Source: Hydrogenophilus sp.
GTDB taxonomy: Bacteria > Pseudomonadota > Gammaproteobacteria > Burkholderiales > Rhodocyclaceae
DNA length: 41,226 bases
Direction: 5' to 3'
Assembly (NCBI GenBank): GCA_026416515.1
Contig: JAOAEZ010000004.1
Coordinates: forward strand, 1-41,226
The notes beneath the pieces were generated by a model, which saw only the letters and a program-made list of their open reading frames with translations, did no database searches and had not been told where the DNA came from. The position numbers and the translations under genes were made by a program. This document shows positions 34,780 to 41,226 of this stretch, in pieces. Positions within the stretch are counted from its first letter, which is position 1. Each line of letters begins with the position of its first letter.

Positions 34780-36975
34780 TTAGTAACGAAGCTTGGCGAG
34801 GTAGGTCTGTTGAGCTGCCTCGCGCGCCGCTCGCAAAGTCACCACCCCTCGCTCGGCCAATAACGGCAGCATCCGCACAAATGCCTCGGCGGTCACCAAA
34901 GCATCTCCCAACGCGGTATGGCGGCCCACCATAGCGATCCCGAAACGATCTGCCAGCGCCTCCAACCGGTTCGACTCCTGATTGGGGAACAAGAAATATG
35001 CCAGCAGCAACGTATCGAGCACCGGCTGATCGAAGCGAATCCCCAGCCGTTTCTCCTTCAGCTCCAAAAAGCGCATATCGAACGCCGCGTTATGGGCCAC
35101 CAACACCGACCCCTGCGCATAGCGATGGAAAGCAGGCAAAACCTCCTCAGCGGTCGGTTGCCCGATCAACATCTCTGGGGTAATCCCATGGATTGCGATC
35201 GACTCGGGCGAAAGCGGTCGGCGGGGATCGATCAACTGCTCGAAAGCCTCCTCCCGTCGTACCCGTCCGTTCACGATTCGCACCGCGCCGATTTGGATGA
35301 TCTCATCTCCCTCCGAAGGTCGCAACCCTGTTGTCTCGGTATCGAACACCGTGTAGACCAACTCGCTCAGCGGTCGATCCTCTAGCTTTCCTACCTCGCT
35401 CCCCCATGCGAAAAGGTCGAAATCAAACGACAGCGGCCGCCCCTCCTCGCGCCGGTAAGCGTGCTCCTGTTCTTCCCCCTTCGTTTCTCCTTCGCCCTTG
35501 CTCTGCTCTTCCCTTGCTACAACCGGCAGGGCCACTCGCAAGACTGCCTCCTGGCGCGCCTTTACCCGGTCGAACCACATCGTTCCCCCGTGGCGCTCCA
35601 ACACCTCGCGCACTGAAAATGGGTAGCGTGCCCCCCGCACCGTCACTGCCTCCAACTCCCACCCCGCCACCGTCTCGAAACTCACTGTCCCTCCCTGCCA
35701 ACGCACATCGAAATGGGCCCACGTCCCTGCCGCTGTCGCTCCTACTGTCACCGTCTCCACGCCGTAATCATCGCGCAATCGCTCCACCAACGCCGCCACC
35801 ACATGCAACCATAAAAAGAGATCCACTGCCACCCATTCCCCTTCTATCGCCTCTTGGGTGACGCGCACCCCCACGCCGACGCGCTCCTCCACGAAACGGC
35901 GGGTAATCTCCACCAACACTCCCAAAGCGATAGGCTCCAATGGCCAACGATGAGCCAACAATCGCTCTGCCTCCGCTGCTGTCTGTACCAAGCGGGCGCG
36001 CATTCCCTCTGCCTCGCGGGCGATTGCCGTCACCAAGCGGGGCACCAATGGAGAACCGGCCTCGGCGTTTGTCAACACCTCCACCGCCATCAAGATACTC
36101 GCCACGGCCCCTCGATTGCGTTCAGTCATCTCGAACAGCAACTGGCTCCGCTCTGCCTCGCGGGCTAAATCCTCGGTGGCATCGTGCATCAACAACACAA
36201 ACCCCACCTCCTGGTGCGTCCTGCCCCTCCCCAACTCCACAACCGGAGCCACTCGCGCCCTCACCACGCGGCCGCTCGGCGTCACGAACGCGAAGCGCTG
36301 CTGTGCGCTACGCTCCCCCTTAGCCAAAGCCGCTGTCACGGAATCCAACGCGTGCCCCAAAACGGCCGGTTCCACCCACGTGAACAACGTTCGTCCCAAC
36401 CCCAACGCCCCTGATGCTGCCACTGCATGGGATGTCACCATCGACCGCTCTGCCAAGCGGCGAGCTGCCTCGTTGTACAACAGCACCCGCCCCTCGCGGT
36501 TGCACACCACCACGGCCTCATCGAGCTCTGCCATCAACGCCGCCAACCGGTTGCGCTCAGTCGCCAAAGAAGCCTGTGCTGCGGCCACTCGCTCCTCGAC
36601 CGCCGCCAACGCCTCCTCGCGCGCTGCGGCCAACCGGTTCGCCGCCTGGGCCACGCGGCGCACCTCTGGCGGGCCGCGCTCCTCCACTCGGAAGCCGGCG
36701 TGGGCCGTACGCATCACATCGAGCTGCTCCGCCAACCCTGCCAAGCCGCGCACATAGATCCGGAAAAGTCGCTCCAAACCCACCCCTGCCGCCACCAATG
36801 CGGCGATCGTCAGCACCGACCCGATCGGCAACCAATGGCCTGCGATCGTCGTAAAGAAGCGCCGTTCCTCCTCCCCCAAATCCAACCACACCAATCCCCC
36901 TGTCAACAAAAATGGCAAGGTCGCTATTGCCGCCACTGCCCCCCACACCGACCAGAAGCGCAAACGGGCGTCCAT
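34780..36975 (-). CDS. Membrane PAS/pseudo-histidine-kinase protein fused to a DEDDh 3'-5' exonuclease
   Basis: 731 residues from the ATG at 36975. Layout in numbering from the GTG one codon upstream: two membrane helices (about 10-31 and 48-68), a coiled-coil/HAMP-like stretch (78-150), a PAS-like domain (150-270), a histidine-kinase-like region (275-488), a charged linker, and a DnaQ-type exonuclease (540-710). The nuclease residues are complete: D546 and E548 (FDTETTGL), D634 (HNAAFD), H687 and D692. The kinase part keeps the terminal 'VREVLERHGGTMW' shape but has no His in the expected H-box (TERNRGAVAS) and no N-box Asn, so it is probably a pseudokinase. The start overlaps the response-regulator stop by one base (TGATG). 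Similar exonucleases lie beside ActP-like symporters in Pseudomonas (for example PA3232 near PA3234). Confidence 0.85.
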   Translation of the reverse strand: MDARLRFWSVWGAVAAIATLPFLLTGGLVWLDLGEEERRFFTTIAGHWLPIGSVLTIAALVAAGVGLERLFRIYVRGLAGLAEQLDVMRTAHAGFRVEERGPPEVRRVAQAANRLAAAREEALAAVEERVAAAQASLATERNRLAALMAELDEAVVVCNREGRVLLYNEAARRLAERSMVTSHAVAASGALGLGRTLFTWVEPAVLGHALDSVTAALAKGERSAQQRFAFVTPSGRVVRARVAPVVELGRGRTHQEVGFVLLMHDATEDLAREAERSQLLFEMTERNRGAVASILMAVEVLTNAEAGSPLVPRLVTAIAREAEGMRARLVQTAAEAERLLAHRWPLEPIALGVLVEITRRFVEERVGVGVRVTQEAIEGEWVAVDLFLWLHVVAALVERLRDDYGVETVTVGATAAGTWAHFDVRWQGGTVSFETVAGWELEAVTVRGARYPFSVREVLERHGGTMWFDRVKARQEAVLRVALPVVAREEQSKGEGETKGEEQEHAYRREEGRPLSFDFDLFAWGSEVGKLEDRPLSELVYTVFDTETTGLRPSEGDEIIQIGAVRIVNGRVRREEAFEQLIDPRRPLSPESIAIHGITPEMLIGQPTAEEVLPAFHRYAQGSVLVAHNAAFDMRFLELKEKRLGIRFDQPVLDTLLLAYFLFPNQESNRLEALADRFGIAMVGRHTALGDALVTAEAFVRMLPLLAERGVVTLRAAREAAQQTYLAKLRY

Positions 36976-37349
36976 CACGAATTGCGCGTTAATAACATTT
37001 CCACCTTCGCCAACAGATCAGCCGACGCGAACGGTTTCACCACGTAAGCATCGGCCCCCACTGCCAATCCCTTTGCCCGCTCTGCCTCGCGCCCTTTTGC
37101 CGTTAACATCACCACCTTCGGCTGTGGGAAACTCCCGCTGCTGCGGATCGTCTGGCACACCTCATACCCATCGCGCCCTGGCAACATCACATCCAAAAGC
37201 ACCAAATCGGGCTGGAACTCCTCGATCACGTGCAATGCCGACTCCCCATCGCCTGCCACCGCCACCTCGTACCCCGCCTTTCGCAACAGATACTCCAGTG
37301 CCAAAGCGATCGCCTCCTCATCATCCACTACCACCACTCGTTTGCCCAT
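36975..37349 (-). CDS. Single-domain response regulator (CheY-like receiver)
   Basis: 124 residues, one receiver domain and no output domain. The acidic pair D9/D10, phospho-acceptor D53 ('LLDVMLPG'), T83 and K105 are all present. It overlaps the end of the sensor kinase gene by 29 bp and shares one base with the exonuclease gene. Phosphorylation by the neighbouring kinase (H660) is the simplest reading. With no DNA-binding domain it must act through protein contact. The downstream pseudokinase-exonuclease is the obvious candidate, but that is inference. Confidence 0.92.
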   Translation of the reverse strand: MGKRVVVVDDEEAIALALEYLLRKAGYEVAVAGDGESALHVIEEFQPDLVLLDVMLPGRDGYEVCQTIRSSGSFPQPKVVMLTAKGREAERAKGLAVGADAYVVKPFASADLLAKVEMLLTRNS

Positions 37350-40002
37350 GGAACGCCCCTCCTCCGACCACCTCTCGTTGCTTCTCTGGAAAAACCACTA
37401 TAAACCGCGCCCCTCCCAATGGGGAATCCTCTACTCGGATCATTCCCCCCAACAATTCGACGATTCGGCGGGCGATCGCTAACCCCAACCCTGTCCCTCC
37501 GACGCCTCGCGCGCGTCGCTGCCCTTGGCGGAACCGTTCGAAGATCCTCTCGCGCTCCTCGGGTGGGACTCCTGGCCCATTATCGTCGACTGCCACCTGC
37601 CATCCCTCCTTTACCCTCTCCACCTGCACCTGCACTCTTCCTTCCGAAGGCGGCGCAAATTTTACCGCGTTCCCCACCACATTCATCAGCACCTGTACCA
37701 ACCGATCGCGGTCACCCCACACCACTGCTGGTCTCTCTGGAACGGCAAGCGTCAACACCACCCCCTGCTGCGCAGCAAGGGGAGTTACCGTCTCTATCAC
37801 CTCTCGGGTCACGGCGCGCAGATCCACCGCCTCGTGGCGCCAATCGGCCCCTCCTGCCTCCAATTTCGCCAAATCGAGCACCTGGTTGATCAAGCGGCTC
37901 AAGCGCTCGCTCTCCCGAACCATTGTCTCGTAAAAGCGCAAGCGGTCGCTGCGCTCCATATCGGGATCGGCTGCTAAAAGCTCCGCCAAAGTTCGGATCG
38001 CCGTCAACGGTGTTCGCAACTCGTGGCTTACGGAAGCCACAAACTCATCCTTCAACCGATCCACCTCTCGCAACCGCTCATGGGCCAAGCGGACTGCTCG
38101 CGCCTCCTCCACCACCGCCATCACCGAATCCCACGCGGGGGCGCGCTCCCCCAATGCCCCCTCGATCACCAAGCGTGCTGCCACTCCTCCGATTGCCCCT
38201 GCCAATAACCGTTCGGCGAAAGCCACTGTTGTCTCATCCACGGGCAGCACCTCATGGGCTCCGACCCCTCGCTGGCGGCGGAACTCCCTCCACGCCTCCT
38301 GTAACCGGCCTGTCTCCACGAAGCGGCCTAAAGTAGCCACCAACTGCGCCTCCAAGGCGGCCCCGTAGGGTCGCCCGACTCCCCTTGCGGCGGGCAATGT
38401 TGACTCCTCCTCTCCCCGCCACAATGCTGCAAATCGCTCGGCAGCTCTCCGTGTAGCTCGATCTGGTGGGTAGAACCACGAAACGACCAAAAGCGTCCCC
38501 ACGTTCGCCAACCAACTCCACACCACCGACCCGGTAATCGGCGCCATTCCCTCCACCCCAAACAAAGCGGTCGGCCGGAGCGCCTCTATCCCCGCCGGTC
38601 CCATCGTTAGCCATGTCTCCGGCAACCAACCGCCCTTTATAAACAGTGGCACCAACGCGGTATATCCCCAAACCGTCAATCCGGCCAACAGCCCTGCCAT
38701 TACCCCTATCGCCGACGCCCCTGGCCACGCGAACGCTGCCACCAATGCGGGCACTAACTGCGCCACCCCTGCGAAGCTCACCAAGCCGATCGCGGCCAAC
38801 GCGTACGACGCCCCCACTGCCTGGTAAAACAAGTATCCCAATCCCAGCAATCCGGCGATTGCCCCTCGTCGCACCCACAACACCACCCTCCCCGCCAACG
38901 GGCGTCCCCGTCGCAACCACCACGGTGCCAACCACTCGTTGGACCACATCGTCGCCACTGCCACGCTCTCGACGATCACCATGCTGGTAGCCGCGGAAAT
39001 TCCCCCCACGAATGCCACCAATGCCAACCACTCTGCTCCCAATACCAGAGGCAACGCCAACACGTAGGTATCGGCGGAACCCTCTTCTCCCAGCACCACT
39101 CCTCCGGCCACCGCCACCGGCAACACGAACGCGTTGATTCCCAAAAGATAAAGCGGGAACTGCCATGCTGCCCGGTACACATGGGCGGTCTTGACGTTCT
39201 CGATTACCATCATCTGGAACTGGCGAGGCAACACCACAAAGGCTGCGGCCGACAGTACCACCATCGTCAACCAATCCCCATAACCGCGTTCCCCCTCATC
39301 CACGCGCGGCAAACGGGAAAATCCCTCCTGCACCTGCGCCCGCCATCCTTCATCCTCCGTCACTGCCCAAACCACCACTCCCCCCAATATCCAGAAAGCC
39401 ACCAACTTCACTGCGGACTCCAGCGCCACGGCGGCCACCAATCCCTCATGGTGCTCGGTCACATCTAACCGGCGTGTCCCGAAAAGCACCGCGAACACCG
39501 TCAGCACCACCACCAACCAAAAAGTTCGCGCTGCCTCACCTCCATCTCCTCCCGAGACCACCTCGAACGCCAACGCGATCGCCTTGATCTGCAGCGCCAC
39601 ATAAGGGATCACCGCCACCATCAACGCCAACGACACAGCCCGTGCCAACCCTGCATGGTGGCCGAAGCGCGCCCCCAACAGATCGGCCAAAGAGGTCGCC
39701 CGCCACGCCTTTGCGGCGCGCACAAACGGCACCACCACCCAAGGAGCAGCCAACATCACCGCTGTCGGTCCCAAATAGATCGGCAAAAACCACACCCCCT
39801 CGCGGGCTGCCACCCCCACGCTTCCGAAAAATGTCCACGCCGTGCAATACACGCCGATCGACAAGGTATAGACCCATGCCCGACCGATCACCGAACGGCC
39901 TTGCTCCGCCAATCGGTCAGCCCAAAACGCCACCCCGAACAACAACAGCAGATAACCGAACGCCACCCCTGCGGCAACCTCGGCGGCGATTCCGCGCTCC
40001 AT
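37321..40002 (-). CDS. Sensor histidine kinase with N-terminal SLC5 transporter-like domain (CrbS-type)
   Basis: 893 residues. Residues 1 to about 510 form a 12-13 helix sodium:solute symporter-like domain. A STAC-like linker follows (about 515-620, 'FAERLLAGAIGGVAARLVI'), as in CrbS. The kinase has phospho-accepting H660 in 'SHELRTPL', the N-box 'NVVGNAVKF', G1 'DNGPGVP' and G2 'GGTGLGLAIARRI', all intact. CrbS/CrbR pairs control the acetate switch (acs) in Vibrio and Pseudomonas, so acetate or a related carboxylate is the likely ligand. The partner regulator here lacks the LuxR-type DNA-binding domain of CrbR, which is unusual. The 3' end overlaps the regulator gene by 29 bp. Confidence 0.9.
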   Translation of the reverse strand: MERGIAAEVAAGVAFGYLLLLFGVAFWADRLAEQGRSVIGRAWVYTLSIGVYCTAWTFFGSVGVAAREGVWFLPIYLGPTAVMLAAPWVVVPFVRAAKAWRATSLADLLGARFGHHAGLARAVSLALMVAVIPYVALQIKAIALAFEVVSGGDGGEAARTFWLVVVLTVFAVLFGTRRLDVTEHHEGLVAAVALESAVKLVAFWILGGVVVWAVTEDEGWRAQVQEGFSRLPRVDEGERGYGDWLTMVVLSAAAFVVLPRQFQMMVIENVKTAHVYRAAWQFPLYLLGINAFVLPVAVAGGVVLGEEGSADTYVLALPLVLGAEWLALVAFVGGISAATSMVIVESVAVATMWSNEWLAPWWLRRGRPLAGRVVLWVRRGAIAGLLGLGYLFYQAVGASYALAAIGLVSFAGVAQLVPALVAAFAWPGASAIGVMAGLLAGLTVWGYTALVPLFIKGGWLPETWLTMGPAGIEALRPTALFGVEGMAPITGSVVWSWLANVGTLLVVSWFYPPDRATRRAAERFAALWRGEEESTLPAARGVGRPYGAALEAQLVATLGRFVETGRLQEAWREFRRQRGVGAHEVLPVDETTVAFAERLLAGAIGGVAARLVIEGALGERAPAWDSVMAVVEEARAVRLAHERLREVDRLKDEFVASVSHELRTPLTAIRTLAELLAADPDMERSDRLRFYETMVRESERLSRLINQVLDLAKLEAGGADWRHEAVDLRAVTREVIETVTPLAAQQGVVLTLAVPERPAVVWGDRDRLVQVLMNVVGNAVKFAPPSEGRVQVQVERVKEGWQVAVDDNGPGVPPEERERIFERFRQGQRRARGVGGTGLGLAIARRIVELLGGMIRVEDSPLGGARFIVVFPEKQREVVGGGAFHGQTSGGSG

Positions 40003-40015
40003 CGCCTCTACTCTC

Positions 40016-40225
40016 TCACTCTCCCCTGCTCACCGCGGCGGTCGCTGCGGCTGCGGCGCCCCACACTCCGAATAGATAAAGTGCCTGTTTCCACCCCTTC
40101 TCCGGCACAGCCAGCATCGGAAAAGAGATCGCTGCTACAAAAAGAAGGACCACCCCCCCCTGACGGGCGCTCCTTTTCTCCCTCTCTCCTTTCTCCCTCT
40201 CTCTCTCCCCATCTCTCCTCACCAT
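40016..40225 (-). CDS. Small two-helix membrane protein of unknown function
   Basis: 69 residues from the ATG at 40225, which has GGGGGAGAG upstream. The N-terminal 22 residues are highly charged (Arg/Glu/Lys), followed by two hydrophobic segments (about residues 24-40 and 47-64). It overlaps the protease gene by 7 bp and ends 13 bp before the sensor kinase start. It does not look like DUF4212, the small partner of VC_2705 symporters. I do not recognise a family. Position suggests a role with the kinase or merely passenger status. Confidence 0.6.
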   Translation of the reverse strand: MVRRDGEREREKGEREKRSARQGGVVLLFVAAISFPMLAVPEKGWKQALYLFGVWGAAAAATAAVSRGE

Positions 40226-41226
40226 CGTCTCTCCCCCTGCTCGGCGCGCCACTCGGCGCGGGCGGTGTTGATTCGTGCCTGCACCTCCAATCCCCAAAAC
40301 TCATCCTCCCCTCGGGCGCGTTGAGCCCACTCAAACTGGGTAATCGCCTCTTGCCACCGTCCTGCCAGCATTGCTCGCTCCCCCTGTGCTCGGTGGCTCC
40401 ACCCCTCATCGCCTCGGGCAGCCGCGACCTCTCCCACCAACCGCCATGCCAAATCGCTCCTCGGCGCGCGGGCCACCCCCTCCTGGGCCCACTGCCACGC
40501 CTCGCTCAACGCCCTGTTTCCTATTCCCGAGCGCACGGCAGCGGCGCGCAGCGCCAACGAATCGGGCTCCCTCCTCAACCCCTCCGCCAACCGCTGTAAT
40601 GCCTCTCCCCGTCTCCCCGCTGCTGTCAGTGCTTCAGCCCACAGCAACGTTCGCCATCGTCCCTCGCGCCACCCCTGTAATCTCTCGGCCGCGGCCACTG
40701 CCTCCCCTCCCTTTCCCTCCTGCACCCGCCGCCACACCTCCCAAGCGCCTCGCACCCACTCCTCCTCCGCGCTCGTTTGGGGGGCCATTCCCCCTCGCTC
40801 CGCCAAAATTCGCCCCCGCACCCACCCGAACCCTTCCCCATCGAGGAAGCGTGTCCCTCCTCGTCCCCTGTAAGCCGGCAGGCGGGCAGCCAAATCGCTC
40901 AATCGTTCCCCCGACAACGGATGGGTCCGCAAATAGGGCAATGCTCCCCTCTCCCCCAAGCGGCTTGCCCGCCACAATCGCTCGAAAAAGCGCACAGCCG
41001 CCTCTCCCTCGAACCCTGCCTGCACCAGCAACTCCAACCCCAACCGATCGGCATCTTGCTCGAAAGCGCGCGAAAAGACCAACCGTCGCTCCAATGCTGC
41101 GGCCTCCCCGGCGGCCACTACCGCCTCGGGCAATGCGCCTGCTCTCCCTCCCCCGCGGGCTGCTGCGGCGGCTACCACCAACGACCCCAAGATCAACCAC
41201 ATCTCTCCCCGTTGCGCCTCCGCCAT
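40219..41226 (-). CDS. M48 family metalloprotease with TPR domain, BepA-like (partial, N-terminus outside window)
   Basis: 335 residues of the C-terminal part; the gene continues beyond the right edge. 'FSRAFEQDADRLGLELL' supplies the third zinc ligand of M48 peptidases (Glu of ExxxAD), and 'YLRTHPLSGERLSDL' is the block that follows it in BepA/YfgC and LoiP. The HExxH motif should lie just outside the window. From about residue 150 the protein is a TPR-like helical array, as in BepA, a periplasmic protease and chaperone in outer-membrane protein assembly. The Met coded at the very edge is internal: the context 'MAEAQRGEM' continues the conserved helix after HExxH. Last seven bases overlap the small membrane protein gene. 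Confidence 0.85.
   Translation of the reverse strand: MAEAQRGEMWLILGSLVVAAAAARGGGRAGALPEAVVAAGEAAALERRLVFSRAFEQDADRLGLELLVQAGFEGEAAVRFFERLWRASRLGERGALPYLRTHPLSGERLSDLAARLPAYRGRGGTRFLDGEGFGWVRGRILAERGGMAPQTSAEEEWVRGAWEVWRRVQEGKGGEAVAAAERLQGWREGRWRTLLWAEALTAAGRRGEALQRLAEGLRREPDSLALRAAAVRSGIGNRALSEAWQWAQEGVARAPRSDLAWRLVGEVAAARGDEGWSHRAQGERAMLAGRWQEAITQFEWAQRARGEDEFWGLEVQARINTARAEWRAEQGERRW

Noticed and set aside
40016..40225. Small membrane protein as the DUF4212 partner of the symporter
   Set aside because: It lacks the aromatic-rich two-helix pattern of DUF4212 and sits at the other end of the operon.
41224..41226. Start codon of the M48 protease at the window edge
   Set aside because: The Met is internal: the residues after it match the helix that follows HExxH in BepA-like proteases, so the gene starts outside the window.

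Overview
The window comes from a GC-rich Gram-negative genome. Gene content (Lgt, AmpD, PbpG, a PMM/PGM of the AlgC type, an ilvE/zf-CHCC pair, an MSHA-type secretin) and protein style point to a betaproteobacterium or a relative such as the Hydrogenophilales. That placement is an inference from protein style, not a database result. I find 33 protein-coding genes, the two at the edges being partial. I see no tRNA, rRNA, CRISPR array, insertion sequence or phage gene.

Layout, left to right: the 3' end of a secretin (MshL-like); pbpG on the minus strand; a Fur-type iron-regulated operon fbpABC for ferric iron import; a lytic transglycosylase with a very long low-complexity linker and ampD (both minus); lgt and a class II aldolase (plus). 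Next comes a seven-gene minus-strand run, mobB-moeA-moaD-moaE-copA-cytochrome c'-PilZ, with gaps of 2 to 20 bp. It joins molybdenum cofactor synthesis to copper export. Then folK-panB-panC and metG (plus), maeB-dnaE (minus), ilvE, a small zinc-finger protein, phosphomannomutase/phosphoglucomutase and a haem-binding diguanylate cyclase (plus), and alaS (minus). The right end holds a minus-strand operon: BepA-like M48 protease, small membrane protein, SLC5-type sensor histidine kinase, single-domain response regulator, a membrane PAS/pseudokinase/3'-5' exonuclease fusion, and a sodium:solute symporter.

The items most worth a second look are these. (1) A 32-base C run inside moaE replaces the active-site loop with glycines while keeping the family spacing. 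(2) The symporter-kinase-receiver-exonuclease operon carries an intact DEDDh nuclease fused to a histidine-kinase-like module that has lost its phospho-acceptor His and N-box. (3) A diguanylate cyclase has a periplasmic CxxCH haem motif and a cytosolic cysteine cluster, 2 bp behind a sugar-phosphate mutase. (4) Composition is strongly strand-asymmetric: the plus strand is C/pyrimidine-rich whichever way the genes run, which shapes codon choice, Shine-Dalgarno sites, low-complexity protein extensions and possibly Rho-dependent termination.

Likely working groups are iron uptake under Fur; cell-wall turnover and lipoprotein maturation (PbpG, transglycosylase, AmpD, Lgt); cofactor synthesis (Moco, folate, pantothenate); carboxylate metabolism and sensing (MaeB, symporter, SLC5 kinase); and c-di-GMP signalling (diguanylate cyclase plus a PilZ protein).
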